The notes beneath the pieces were generated by a model. It saw only the letters and a list, made by a program, of their open reading frames with translations, was not told the DNA's origin and did no database searches. A stretch of DNA of 49,249 nt from Rhodocyclales bacterium (lineage in GTDB: Bacteria > Pseudomonadota > Gammaproteobacteria > Burkholderiales > Rhodocyclaceae): positions 1 through 49,249 of the forward strand of contig JACPUD010000071.1 in assembly GCA_016192435.1 (NCBI GenBank), given 5' to 3'. A program made the translations under genes and the position numbers. Shown piece by piece: positions 23,459 to 31,766 of this stretch (position 1 is its first letter; the number at the start of each line of letters is the position of its first letter).

Positions 23459-24415
23459 ATGCCGGTACTTGCCTGGGATGACCTGAGATATGCGCTTGCG
23501 ATCGGGGTCGCCGGTTCGCTTGCCGGCGCGGCGCGCGCGCTGGGCGTCAATCACACCACGGTCCTGCGCCGGCTCGATGCGCTGGAGGCCCAACTGGGCA
23601 CGCGCCTGTTCGACCGCCTGCGCAGCGGCTATCAGGCCACGGAAGCCGGTCTCGCGCTGCTGGAGCAGGCGCGCCACATGGCGACCCGGGCCGACGAGGT
23701 CGAGCGTCGGGTGCTCGGGCGCGACCGGGAGCTTACCGGCGTGCTGCGGGTGACCACGGCCTTTGTCCTGATGGACCACCTGTTGCCGCAACCCCTGGCC
23801 GCCTTCGCGCGCGCCTACCCGGGCATCGAGGTCGAGGTGATCGAGAACGCCTACCTGGCGGACCTGTCGAGCCGGCACGCCGATCCGGAACAGAACTGGA
23901 CGCGCCGCGAGGCCGACGTGGCGCTGCGCCTGTCGGAAAACGTGGCCGAGCACCTGGTCGGGCGCCAGCTCGGCATGACCCAGTGCCGCGTCTATGCGCG
24001 GCGCGGCGCGCCGGACCTGCCGCAGCAAGTCACCCCGATCGAGCGGCTGATCCGCGAGGCGCCCTGGGTCGCGTTCGAACACGACGCATCGGCGCGTGTT
24101 TATGACCGCTGGTTCCGCGAGCGCCTGGTGCAGTCGAATGTGCGCATCCGGGTGGACATCTTCAATGCCAAGGCCGCGATGCTGCGCACCGGGATCGGCG
24201 TGGGCGTGCTGCCGACCTTCATGGAAGACAAGCATCCCGAACTGGTGGCGGTGTCGGAACCGATTGCCGAACTGGCACAGCCGGTCTGGGTGCTCACCCA
24301 TCCCGACCTGCGCCACACCGCGCGCGTGCGCGCCTTCATGCAGTTCGTCGGCGACGCGCTGACCAGGCGCCTGGCGCGCGACGCGGGGAATCCGCGGCCA
24401 TCGATGGCAGAATGA
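23459..24415 (+). CDS. LysR-family transcriptional regulator
   Basis: 318 residues. N-terminal winged helix-turn-helix: WDDLRYALAIGVAGSLAGAARALGVNHTTVLRRLDALEAQLGTRLFDR, then a periplasmic-binding-protein-like effector domain (VLRVTTAFVLMDHLLPQPLAAFARAYPGIEVEVIEN). The ATG at 23459 is preferred because it precedes the DNA-binding domain directly. Its likely targets are the divergent small gene or the following DUF1993 gene; no ligand can be inferred. Confidence 0.9.
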   Translation: MPVLAWDDLRYALAIGVAGSLAGAARALGVNHTTVLRRLDALEAQLGTRLFDRLRSGYQATEAGLALLEQARHMATRADEVERRVLGRDRELTGVLRVTTAFVLMDHLLPQPLAAFARAYPGIEVEVIENAYLADLSSRHADPEQNWTRREADVALRLSENVAEHLVGRQLGMTQCRVYARRGAPDLPQQVTPIERLIREAPWVAFEHDASARVYDRWFRERLVQSNVRIRVDIFNAKAAMLRTGIGVGVLPTFMEDKHPELVAVSEPIAELAQPVWVLTHPDLRHTARVRAFMQFVGDALTRRLARDAGNPRPSMAE

Positions 24416-24436
24416 ACCCCCTTTGGAGGCTCGACC

Positions 24437-24943
24437 ATGACCATCTCGATGTATGCGGCCAGCGCGCCGTGCTTCGTCAACATGCTGCGCAATCTCGACG
24501 CGATCCTCGCCAGGGCCCGGGACCATGCCGTGGCGAAAAAGCTCGATCCCGCCGTCCTCATCGGCGCGCGGCTGTTCCCCGACATGCTGCCGCTGGCGAA
24601 GCAGGTTCAGATCGCCACCGACCACGCCAAAGGCGCGATCGCCCGGCTGGCGGGGGTGGCGGTACCCAGCTACGAGGACAACGAGCAGAGCTTCGATGAA
24701 CTCCGCGCCCGCCTGGCCAGGACGATGGCATTCGTCGAGTCGTTTTCCGCAGCACAGATCGACGGTTCCGAAGAGCGGGAGATCGCCCTCAGGATCGGCG
24801 GACGCGAGATGAGCTTCAAGGGCTTGCCCTACCTGGTCGGCTTCGCCTTGCCGAATTTCTATTTTCATCTGGTGACCGCGTACAACATTCTGCGGCACAA
24901 CGGCGTCGACATCGGCAAGACCGATTACATCGGCAAGCCCTAG
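24437..24943 (+). CDS. DUF1993 family protein
   Basis: 168 residues. It begins MTISMYAASAPCFVNMLRNLDAIL, the usual DUF1993 opening, and ends FYFHLVTAYNILRHNGVDIGKTDYIG. Members resemble the DinB/YfiT four-helix fold with a His pair (FHLVTAYNILRHNG) that may bind metal. Function unknown. It lies 21 bp after the LysR gene with GGAGG before the ATG. Confidence 0.88.
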   Translation: MTISMYAASAPCFVNMLRNLDAILARARDHAVAKKLDPAVLIGARLFPDMLPLAKQVQIATDHAKGAIARLAGVAVPSYEDNEQSFDELRARLARTMAFVESFSAAQIDGSEEREIALRIGGREMSFKGLPYLVGFALPNFYFHLVTAYNILRHNGVDIGKTDYIGKP

Positions 24944-24959
24944 CCGATCGGCCCGCGAC

Positions 24960-25214
24960 ATGCGCTCGACTCGTGCCACCGCGGCCCTGGCCAGGCTCAA
25001 TTTGCGCAGCGAGGGACATCACTACATGATGGCCCTCACGGGAAGCGGTCAGTTCATTCTGCGCGAACGGATCGACGGTGACGAGCGGCCGCTTTCCGAA
25101 GCCCTGGCCCTGGACGACTTCGTGCGCCTGCTGGATTCGATGGGGCCAAAAAAAGTCGCCCGCGTGACCAAGAGCGAGGCGGCCTTCATGAGGCAGTTGG
25201 GAAAGAAGACCTAA
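24960..25214 (+). CDS. Small protein of unknown function
   Basis: 84 residues without signal peptide or membrane segment. The N-terminus is basic (MRSTRATAALARLNLRSEGH); the body has LTGSGQFILRERIDGDERPLSEALALDDFVRLLDSMGPKKVARVTKSEAAFMRQLG. It follows the DUF1993 gene by 16 bp and converges with the DUF1318 gene. No family recognised. Confidence 0.6.
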   Translation: MRSTRATAALARLNLRSEGHHYMMALTGSGQFILRERIDGDERPLSEALALDDFVRLLDSMGPKKVARVTKSEAAFMRQLGKKT

Positions 25215-25262
25215 GACCTGCTGCGCCGAATTCCCGGACTTCGATCGACCGCGCGGGGCGAG

Positions 25263-25709
25263 TCAGGGCTTGCGGCTCCACTTGCCCTCGGCGTCGCGCA
25301 GCCACCAGCCGGACTTCCACTGCTGGTGCCAGCGCGCGCGCATCAGCTCCCATATTTCCGGCTCGGCGTCGCGCCGGCCGTTGCTGTCGGCCAGGGCCTG
25401 GATCAGCGCCTTGCGTTCCAGGTTCTCCACGTCGATCAGTTTTTCAGCGATCTGGCGTTTGGCCAGCGACATCTTGAGGCCGTCGCGCAGGTAGATCAGT
25501 CCATCGGTACCCAGGGCGATTTCGCCGGCTTCGTAAAAGCGCACCAGGCGCGAGGTGCGCTGCGCCAGGGAATGCTTGACCACGATGACCGATGGCGTGC
25601 CGATATCCAGGTTGATCGCCGGCTTGGCCGCCGCTTTGACGGGTTCGGCGGCCTCGACGTGGAGGGCCGGAAGGGCGAGACAGGCGAGCAGCAGTGCGAT
25701 TCGTTTCAT
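25263..25709 (-). CDS. DUF1318 (YdbL-like) exported protein
   Basis: 148 residues with signal peptide MKRIALLLACLALPALHVEA. The mature part fits DUF1318/YdbL: AINLDIGTPSVIVVKHSLAQRTSRLVRFYEAGEIALGTDGLIYLRD, then KRQIAEKLIDVENLERKALIQALADSNG and a Trp-rich end WHQQWKSGWWLRDAEGKW. The role is unknown; YdbL neighbours in enterobacteria belong to the YdbH-YnbE-YdbL lipid-transport group, which are not seen here. It starts 16 bp after the SCO stop and is probably co-transcribed with it. Confidence 0.8.
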   Translation of the reverse strand: MKRIALLLACLALPALHVEAAEPVKAAAKPAINLDIGTPSVIVVKHSLAQRTSRLVRFYEAGEIALGTDGLIYLRDGLKMSLAKRQIAEKLIDVENLERKALIQALADSNGRRDAEPEIWELMRARWHQQWKSGWWLRDAEGKWSRKP

Positions 25710-25725
25710 TGGGATTCCCAGGTTG

Positions 25726-26307
25726 TCATTTGCCGGCCAGCAGCAGTTTGAGGTCGGCGGCGATATTGGCGGGGGCTTCGCCATGGCGCAGCAACAGGCG
25801 CAGCTTGCCCTGCGGATCGAAGGCGAAACTGCCGGTGGAGTGATCGATGCTGTAGCTGCCCGGGGTGGAGCCCGGCTGTTTGGCATAGAACACCTTGAAG
25901 TCCTTGGCCAGCGCGGCTATGCCTTTTTCATCGGCATAGAGGCCGAGGAAGCTCGGGTTGAAGGCCGGCACATACTGCGCCAGCAGTTGCGGCGTGTCGC
26001 GCGCCGGATCCACGGTGGCGAACAGCACCTGTACGCGCCTGGCATCGTCGCCGAGCAGCGCCATGGCGTCGCGCATGGTCGACAGCGTGGTCGGGCAGAC
26101 ATCGGGACACTGCGTGTAGCCGAAGAACAGCACCACGGCCTTGCCCTTGAAATCGGCCAGGCGGCGCGGCTGGCCGTTGTGGTCGGTGAGGTTGAAATCC
26201 TTGCCCCAGTCGACCATCGACAGGTCGGTCGAGACGAAACGCGGGGGTTCGGAACAGCCCGCCAGCAGCGTGGCGCAGCAGAAAAGAATGGCCGACAGCA
26301 GTTTCAT
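25726..26307 (-). CDS. SCO1/SenC-family lipoprotein
   Basis: 193 residues with a lipobox (LLAGC, Cys18), so it should be anchored in a membrane facing the periplasm. Copper motif CPDVCP in FFGYTQCPDVCPTT and the distal His in SIDHSTG. SCO proteins assist copper insertion into oxidases. It is divergent from the heme-copper subunit I gene at 26394, the obvious client by position. Confidence 0.92.
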   Translation of the reverse strand: MKLLSAILFCCATLLAGCSEPPRFVSTDLSMVDWGKDFNLTDHNGQPRRLADFKGKAVVLFFGYTQCPDVCPTTLSTMRDAMALLGDDARRVQVLFATVDPARDTPQLLAQYVPAFNPSFLGLYADEKGIAALAKDFKVFYAKQPGSTPGSYSIDHSTGSFAFDPQGKLRLLLRHGEAPANIAADLKLLLAGK

Positions 26308-26393
26308 GGAAGGGGCGATGCAGGAGTGTCAGGAGGGCGTTCAGTGTACCATCCGGGTTGCCGTAATCCTTTCATAATTTTCGCGGGGTAATA

Positions 26394-27749
26394 GTGAATT
26401 CGCATAATGTCGCAATTTCCGGCGAGGCGTCAAAAGCCCTTGCCAGGGCATGGTTGTGGTTGGGGCTGATGGCGCTCATCGGTTCCGGTCTGCTGGCCAT
26501 TTTGCTGGTGCTCTCGCGCACGCCGGGCATCCAGGACGTGTTCCCGCTGAAGGACTTTTTCCGCGCCGCGCTGGTGGTTCATGTGGACCTCTCGGTGGCG
26601 ATTTGGTTCATGGCCTTCGCCGCGGTGATCTGGAGCGCGCTGGGCCGCGACGGCTTTGCCTGGCTGGGCTGGAGCGGCTTCGCGCTGGCGGCCGCGGGCA
26701 CCGCGCTGATGACCGTCTCGCCCTTCCTGCCGGGCGCCGATCCGGTGCTCAACAACTACATTCCGGTGTTGCAGCAAAAGTACTTCTACGCCTCGCTGTG
26801 GATTTGCGCGGCGGGTTTCGGCCTGGCCGTGCTGCGCGCCCTGCTCACCACCTGGCCGAAGCCCTTCCTTGGTGCGCCGCTGCAAAGTGGGGCCTTCCTC
26901 GGCGCGGTGGCGGCCTTCCTTGCGCTGGCGGCCTTCGTCTGGTCCTGGATCGCCGTGCCGCGGATCGAGGAAAAGATCTATTTCGAAGTGCTGTTCTGGG
27001 GCGGCGGTCATACCCTGCAGTTCCAGCATGCGCTGCTGATGGTGGTCGCCTGGCTGTGGATCGCCGCCCATTTCGGCCGGCCCGCGGAGCAGGGGGCGGG
27101 GGGTGGGGTGCCCGTTTCCGCACGAGCCCTCTCCGCCATGTTCTGGATCGCCGCGCTGCCGCTGCTGGTGGTACCGGCGATCTACTTCACTATTCCGGCG
27201 GGCGAACTGCCGCACATGGAGCTGTTCGCCAAGCTGATGATCTGGGGCCATCCCTACATGGCGCCGCTGATCCTGGTCGGCTTTCTCGCCGTGTGGGCCA
27301 CGCGCCGCATGCCGCCCCATGCCGCCAAATCGGCCTTCATCGCCTCTTTCTCGCTGTTCGCCGTGGGCGGCGTGCTGGCCTACATGATCCAGGGCGTGAA
27401 CGTGGTGATCCCGGCGCACTATCACGGCTCCACCGTGGGCGTGACGCTGGCCTTCATGGGCCTGGCCTACGTGCTGCTGCCGCAACTCGGCTTCGGCGAA
27501 GTCGAAGGGCGCATGGCGCGCTGGCAACCCTATGTCTATGGCGGCGGGCAACTGATCCACATCCTCGGCCTGGCCTGGTCGGGCGGCTACGGCGTGCAGC
27601 GCAAGGTGGCCGGCGCCGAGCAGGCCCTGACCACGCTGCCGCAGAAAATCGGCATGGGCATGATGGGACTCGGCGGCCTGATCGCCGTGATCGGCGGCAT
27701 CATGTTCGTGCTGGTCTGCCTCAAAGTGATGCTGCCGCGCAAGCGCTGA
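26394..27749 (+). CDS. Divergent heme-copper oxidoreductase subunit I lacking the canonical CuB histidine pair
   Basis: 451 residues, about 12 membrane helices, GTG start after GCGGGG. Helix II has the low-spin heme ligand His63 (VVHVDLSVAIWF). Helix VI has FWGGGHTLQFQH with His206, where B-type oxidases have GHPIVY; the cross-linking Tyr position is Phe210. Helix X keeps AHYH (His342, His344) followed by GSTVGVTLAFMG. The helix VII His-His aligns by eye to Ile-Tyr (PAIYFTIPAG, 261-270), and a nearby His274 is offset. No subunit II gene is adjacent; a SCO gene is divergent. It may be a variant NO reductase or a non-oxidase heme protein. Confidence 0.75.
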   Translation: MNSHNVAISGEASKALARAWLWLGLMALIGSGLLAILLVLSRTPGIQDVFPLKDFFRAALVVHVDLSVAIWFMAFAAVIWSALGRDGFAWLGWSGFALAAAGTALMTVSPFLPGADPVLNNYIPVLQQKYFYASLWICAAGFGLAVLRALLTTWPKPFLGAPLQSGAFLGAVAAFLALAAFVWSWIAVPRIEEKIYFEVLFWGGGHTLQFQHALLMVVAWLWIAAHFGRPAEQGAGGGVPVSARALSAMFWIAALPLLVVPAIYFTIPAGELPHMELFAKLMIWGHPYMAPLILVGFLAVWATRRMPPHAAKSAFIASFSLFAVGGVLAYMIQGVNVVIPAHYHGSTVGVTLAFMGLAYVLLPQLGFGEVEGRMARWQPYVYGGGQLIHILGLAWSGGYGVQRKVAGAEQALTTLPQKIGMGMMGLGGLIAVIGGIMFVLVCLKVMLPRKR

Positions 27750-27795
27750 AACGGCGCCGGGCCTGCGCGTTCGACAGCGCCGGCCCTGCTGCGAC

Positions 27796-28356
27796 CTACT
27801 TCTTGCGGCCGTACTTGCCGGTCAGCGTCGCCTTGCCGATGGAATTGGCATTGATCATGAAGCCGGCCAGCGAAGCCGTCGCGCCGGCAGGCAGTTCGAG
27901 CTTGTCCACCTTGAGTGCGTGCAGCGTGAAGTTGTAGCGATGCGGCTTGTCGCCGACCGGCGGGCAGGGGCCGCCCCAGCCGGGGCCGCCGAAGTCGGTA
28001 TTGACTTGCGCCGCACCCTTGGGCAGCGCCGAAGCGTCGGCCTTGCCGGCACCCTTGGGCAGTTCCGCGGCATCGGCCGGGATGTTGGTCACCACCCAGT
28101 GCCACCAGCCGGCGCCGCCGGTCGGCGCGTCGGGGTCGTGCACCAGCAGGGCGAAGCTCTTGGTGCCCTTGGGCGCGCCGGACCATTTCAGGGCGGGCGA
28201 GATGTTCTTGCCGCTGCAGCCGAAACCCTGGAACACCTGCTCCTCGGCGATCGGCGCCGCGGCCTTGATGTCGTCGCTGCCGAGCTTGAATTTTTCGGCG
28301 TGGGCGCTGCCGGCCAGGGCCAGCCCCGCCGCAAACAACAGACCGTTACGGATCAT
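27796..28356 (-). CDS. YbhB/YbcL-type PEBP family protein, exported
   Basis: 186 residues with signal peptide MIRNGLLFAAGLALAGSAHA. It has the phosphatidylethanolamine-binding-protein fold motifs: CSGKNISPALKWSGAPKGTKSFALLVHDPDAP, WWHWVVTNIPA and the PEBP ligand-pocket stretch GGPCPPVGDKPHRYNFTLHAL. Bacterial members (Raf kinase inhibitor-like YbhB/YbcL) have no firm function. It converges with the heme-copper gene. Confidence 0.92.
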   Translation of the reverse strand: MIRNGLLFAAGLALAGSAHAEKFKLGSDDIKAAAPIAEEQVFQGFGCSGKNISPALKWSGAPKGTKSFALLVHDPDAPTGGAGWWHWVVTNIPADAAELPKGAGKADASALPKGAAQVNTDFGGPGWGGPCPPVGDKPHRYNFTLHALKVDKLELPAGATASLAGFMINANSIGKATLTGKYGRKK

Positions 28357-28417
28357 GATGGCTTTCCTTTCTGAATGAGATGGAGCGCCGATTTTAGAAG
28401 CATTGGCGGCGAGGCCG

Positions 28418-28444
28418 TGAAAGTTGGCGCTGGCGATACGGCGA
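28418..28444 (-). repeat. Interspersed 23-bp motif, copy 6 (intergenic, best match)
   Basis: AAAGTTGGCGCTGGCGATAC followed by GGC is taken as the reference copy. It lies between the PEBP gene and the DUF167 gene, outside any supported coding region. Confidence 0.8.
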
Positions 28445-28565
28445 CGGCGGCGTCGACTCGTGCCAGAATGCCGCGCAAATCGTCCAATTCGAGCGCCGCC
28501 CGTGTTTCGGTTTGCGTGTCTTCCAGGCGAGTTTCAATCTTGATGTGCAGGCAGTCGCAGGACTC

Positions 28566-28916
28566 ATGACGAAAAATTCCAGGCATGGCGGCAAGGCGGC
28601 GCGCGAGGGATCGGCGATCGATTCGTTCTGCGCCTGGGATGGTGCAACCCTGGTGCTCAATGTCCTGGGCCAGCCCGGCGCGAAGCGCGATGCGATCGGC
28701 AAGGTCAAGGGCCGGCAGCTCAAGGTCAGCGTCACTGCCGCGCCGGTGGCGGGCCGGGCCACCGATCACATGGTGCGCTTCCTGGCGCAGGAATTCGGCG
28801 TGACAGTCGATGACATTCGAGTCGTGTTCGGCAGATTCAACGTCAACAAGCAGTTGCGCATCAAGTCGCCGGGAAAGCTGCCGCCGGTCGTCGGCAAGCA
28901 TCTGGCGCAAGCATGA
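28566..28916 (+). CDS. DUF167 (YggU-like) protein
   Basis: 116 residues. The DUF167 core is clear: LVLNVLGQPGAKRDAIGKVKGRQLKVSVTAAPVAGRATDHMVRFLAQEFGV, then FGRFNVNKQLRIKSPGKLP. Small basic proteins of unknown role. The ATG at 28566 (MTKNSRHGGKAAREG) is preferred; an upstream in-frame ATG at 28512 gives an atypical N-terminus. The stop overlaps the next short gene (ATGA). Confidence 0.9.
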   Translation: MTKNSRHGGKAAREGSAIDSFCAWDGATLVLNVLGQPGAKRDAIGKVKGRQLKVSVTAAPVAGRATDHMVRFLAQEFGVTVDDIRVVFGRFNVNKQLRIKSPGKLPPVVGKHLAQA

Positions 28917-29077
28917 ACGCCGACTACGCCGGCGACTACGAGATCGTCGCGCGCTTTCTCAACCCGACCGATACCTGCCTGCTGTGTTCCTGTTTGAAGA
29001 TGGCCGGCGTTCCGGCGCTGGTCGCCGACTTCAACCGCGGCGACTATGCCCTGCCGGACGATGACCAATCAGCCTGA
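28913..29077 (+). pseudogene. Truncated DUF2007-like protein
   Basis: 54 codons: MNADYAGDYEIVARFLNPTD, then CLLCSCLKMAGVPALVADFNRGDYALPDDDQSA. The opening (residues 8-40) matches the start of DUF2007 proteins (VxRFxNPxEAxLxxxxLxxAGIPAxVAD), which are normally about 70-110 residues with a second half. Here the frame ends 14 bp before the inverted repeat at 29091-29220, consistent with truncation by that element. It may still be expressed, being coupled to DUF167 by an ATGA overlap. Confidence 0.6.
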
Positions 29078-29090
29078 AAATCTCAATTCA

Positions 29091-29220
29091 ATCCGCAGAT
29101 GACGCAGATTACGCAGAGAGAACCACGACGTGGCCAAGGCCAACGGCTCACTCGGTAGGTGGTACGACCTGACCAAGCAACGCCCCGATCCATCTGCGTT
29201 GATCTGCGAAATCTGCGGGT
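29091..29220. repeat. Inverted-repeat element with CGCAGAT units (REPIN/MITE-like)
   Basis: The left arm at 29091-29119 (ATCCGCAGATGACGCAGATT, then ACGCAGAGA) and the right arm at 29192-29220 (ATCTGCGTTGATCTGCGAAA, then TCTGCGGGT) are imperfect reverse complements, separated by about 72 bp. The CGCAGAT-type unit occurs as an intergenic repeat in many proteobacteria. No coding capacity. Confidence 0.7.
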
Positions 29221-29256
29221 CAGATGTTTCATCCAGGATCAGTAATAGCTTCGCCG

Positions 29257-29292
29257 AAAAAAAAGCCCGGCGGCCTCGCGGCGCGCCGGGCT
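29257..29292 (-). terminator. Intrinsic terminator of the cytochrome b fusion operon
   Basis: Inverted repeat AGCCCGGCG / CGCCGGGCT (29264-29292) is followed on the minus strand by eight T. It lies 14 bp past the stop of the 29306-31216 gene. Confidence 0.88.
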
Positions 29293-29305
29293 GCTTGCAG
29301 GCCGC

Positions 29306-31216
29306 TTATTTCGGCTGGAAGGCCAGCGAGCGGGCCGAAATGGTGAAGGCATCGGAGAAGCACATGCCTTCCTCGGCGCCCTGGTTCTTCAGCGTCGGGA
29401 AGATCGCCTCGACCATTTTCACCGAGCCGCAGGCATAGATTTCGTGGCCCTTGAGGTCGGGGAAATCTTCCAGGATGGCTTCATGGACCAGGCCGGTGCG
29501 ACCGCTCCAGTGGTCGCCCGGCGCGGCATCGGAGATCACCGGGATGAAGTGGAAATTGGCGTGCTCGCGCGCCCAGCTTTGCGGCAGATCGGGCAGGTAG
29601 AGGTCGGCCAGTTGGCGCACGCCCCAGTAGAGGTAGATCGGGCGCTTGAGGCCGCGCTGGAAGGCGTCCTCGACCATGCTCTTGACCGGGGCAAAGCCGG
29701 TGGCGCCGGCGACGAAGACGATCGGGCGCTCCGATTCGCGTAGCGAGAAATCGCCCAGCGGGCCTTCGAAGTTGACGGCGTCGCCCTCCTTCATCTGCTC
29801 GAAGACGTGGGTGGTGTAGCGGCCGCCGGGCATCAGCCGGATCTGCAGTTCGATCAGGTCGGCCTGCTGCGGCGGATTGGCGAAGGAGAAGGCGCGGCGC
29901 TGGCCGTCGTCGAGAATGATGTTGATGTATTGGCCGGCCTTGAAGGGAATCTGCTGTCCTTCCGGCAACTTGAGCAGAACGCGCATCACGTCGTGGGTCA
30001 GCCTTTCCAGCTTTGCCACATGGGCGGTGTATTGGCGGATGGCCTTCGGCGCGGCGGCCGCTGCGTATTCGATCTCGACATCGCCCAGCGCCGTGGCGCA
30101 GCACAGCAGCACCTTGCCGGCGGCGAGCTCCGCGGCCGACAGCGCGTTTGGCTGATACAGCCCGGGATCGACATTGCCGGAGAGCACGGTGCATTTGCAC
30201 TGACCGCAGCCGCCGTTGCGGCATTCGTAGGGCAAGTTGATTTCCTGGCGCAGGCCGGCATCGAGCAGGGTTTCGTCGAAGCGGATGGCGACCGCCTTGT
30301 GGTCGGGGTGGAAGGTCACCGTCGCCTCGGCCTTGCCGGCGCCCATGCGCTTGGGCGGCAGCCAGGGGGCGAGGAAGAGCAGGGCGGACAGGCCCAGAAT
30401 GCCGAACCAGAGGTAGATCGGATCGACCACATAGACCAGGGCCAGCACCGGCATCTGGAACCAGTCGATCTGGATGTTGGTGGGCACCACCAGCATTTCG
30501 GCTTCGCCGCCCTGGCTGACCACCGGCTTGACCAGGGCCAGCACGACGAACATCGCGGTGAAGGCGATGGCGATCGCGCGCGGCGGGTTGACGTGGGCGC
30601 GCGGCACGCGCTGCACATGGACCCAGGCGATGACGCCGGCGATCAGCGGCGCGCCGAGGTGGATGAAGGCGAGCAGGGTGAACAGCCGGCTGGTGACGTT
30701 TTCCTGGTAGATGAAATTGCGGATCAGGGTGCCGTTGAACATCGGCAGCGCATCGAACCATTCCGCGGTGGCGATGACCACGAACTGCGCCAGCTTGTCC
30801 CACACCAGCATGAAGCCGTTGAGGCCGGAGATGTAGACCAGCCAGATCAGCGCCACGCCGGTGGCCCAGGAGAACCAGCGGAAGCCGCGGTAGCGGTCGT
30901 AGGCGAAGTGCCGCAGCATGTGCAGCAGCATGGTCAGGATCATGCCGTCGGTGGCATAGCGATGCACGCTGCGCATGATGCCGCCGGCCCACCACTGGTC
31001 GTGGGTGATGCTCTCTACCGATTCGTAGGCATCGTGCACGGCGGTATCGGCGAAGACGTAGAGGTAGATCCCGGTGCCGATCAGCAGCCAGAACTGCCAG
31101 AAGCTGATGGTGCCGAGGTGGTAGAAGGGATTGAGCTTCTCGCCGAAGGCCGCGTTGTACAAGTTCTCGGCACGCATGAAGAACCAGCGCACGAGTTTCT
31201 GGAGGAGGGTCAGCAT
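29306..31216 (-). CDS. Fusion: cytochrome b (diheme) + [2Fe-2S] ferredoxin + FAD/NAD(P) reductase
   Basis: 636 residues in three modules. (1) Residues about 1-290: cytochrome bc/b6-type N-terminal membrane domain with two His pairs spaced 14 apart (His85/His99 and His186/His200) for two b hemes. (2) About 296-385: plant-type ferredoxin with CRNGGCGQC (Cys332, Cys337, Cys340) and a distal Cys at 372/373. (3) About 390-636: ferredoxin-NADP reductase-like module with RAFSFANPP (FAD) and VAGATGFAPVKSM (NAD(P)). Suggested role: NAD(P)H-linked electron entry into, or exit from, the quinone pool through b hemes. No Rieske or cytochrome c1 gene is adjacent. Third gene of its operon. Confidence 0.88.
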   Translation of the reverse strand: MLTLLQKLVRWFFMRAENLYNAAFGEKLNPFYHLGTISFWQFWLLIGTGIYLYVFADTAVHDAYESVESITHDQWWAGGIMRSVHRYATDGMILTMLLHMLRHFAYDRYRGFRWFSWATGVALIWLVYISGLNGFMLVWDKLAQFVVIATAEWFDALPMFNGTLIRNFIYQENVTSRLFTLLAFIHLGAPLIAGVIAWVHVQRVPRAHVNPPRAIAIAFTAMFVVLALVKPVVSQGGEAEMLVVPTNIQIDWFQMPVLALVYVVDPIYLWFGILGLSALLFLAPWLPPKRMGAGKAEATVTFHPDHKAVAIRFDETLLDAGLRQEINLPYECRNGGCGQCKCTVLSGNVDPGLYQPNALSAAELAAGKVLLCCATALGDVEIEYAAAAAPKAIRQYTAHVAKLERLTHDVMRVLLKLPEGQQIPFKAGQYINIILDDGQRRAFSFANPPQQADLIELQIRLMPGGRYTTHVFEQMKEGDAVNFEGPLGDFSLRESERPIVFVAGATGFAPVKSMVEDAFQRGLKRPIYLYWGVRQLADLYLPDLPQSWAREHANFHFIPVISDAAPGDHWSGRTGLVHEAILEDFPDLKGHEIYACGSVKMVEAIFPTLKNQGAEEGMCFSDAFTISARSLAFQPK

Positions 31217-31247
31217 GATGTTTGTCCTGGAAGTTCGGAGGGCGGGT

Positions 31248-31766
31248 TCAGAGTTTGTTCGCGGCGCTTTGCTGGAAGAACAGGCCGCCCTTGTCCGGAT
31301 TGAAGTCGACCACCAGCACCTGCGCCGGCTTCAGCGTGACCTGTGCTTCCTTGATGAAGTTGAAATCCGGGTTGACCAGGTTGTCGTTCATTTTCACGGC
31401 CAGCTGGTAGGTTCCGGCCTTGACCTCGAAACGCTTGTAGACGGTGGACACGCCATCGCGCGAAAGTCCGGTCGGATGCATCACGGTTTCGAACATCGAC
31501 TTGCCGTCGAGTTCCAGCACCAGCTTGATGTCGGAACGCCCGCGCGGGCAGTCCAGCGGCGCGCGCATGTTGGGCGGCAGCTTGCTCAGCTCCTCGGCAG
31601 TGCGCTTGCGGCAATCGCGCCCGCCGAGGTGGCTCATCGACAGCTTGATCAGCGCCACGTCGTCGGGAATCTGCTTGTAGGTGGGCGCGGTCGAGAAATA
31701 TCCGATGAAGGCGGCGAAAGCGCCGTAAAGGACGATCTGGCCGGCAATGGCGGCGGGTTTAGGCAT
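31248..31766 (-). CDS. Membrane-anchored protein of unknown function in the cytochrome b fusion operon
   Basis: 172 residues. One N-terminal membrane helix (IAGQIVLYGAFAAFIGYFSTAP), then a periplasmic domain with two Cys (GGRDCRKRTAEE, LDCPRGRSD) and an immunoglobulin-like C-terminal half (KLVLELDGKSMFETVMHPTGLSRDGVSTVYKRFEVKAGTYQLAVKMND). It overlaps the upstream fusion gene by 8 bp and precedes the second fusion by 31 bp, so it is probably an accessory subunit shared by both. No family recognised. Confidence 0.75.
   Translation of the reverse strand: MPKPAAIAGQIVLYGAFAAFIGYFSTAPTYKQIPDDVALIKLSMSHLGGRDCRKRTAEELSKLPPNMRAPLDCPRGRSDIKLVLELDGKSMFETVMHPTGLSRDGVSTVYKRFEVKAGTYQLAVKMNDNLVNPDFNFIKEAQVTLKPAQVLVVDFNPDKGGLFFQQSAANKL

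Noticed and set aside
29807..31303. A 498-codon plus-strand frame opposite the cytochrome b-reductase fusion
   Set aside because: The opposite frame encodes clear heme, Fe-S and FAD motifs; this one has low-complexity His/Gln/Asp content typical of an antisense shadow.
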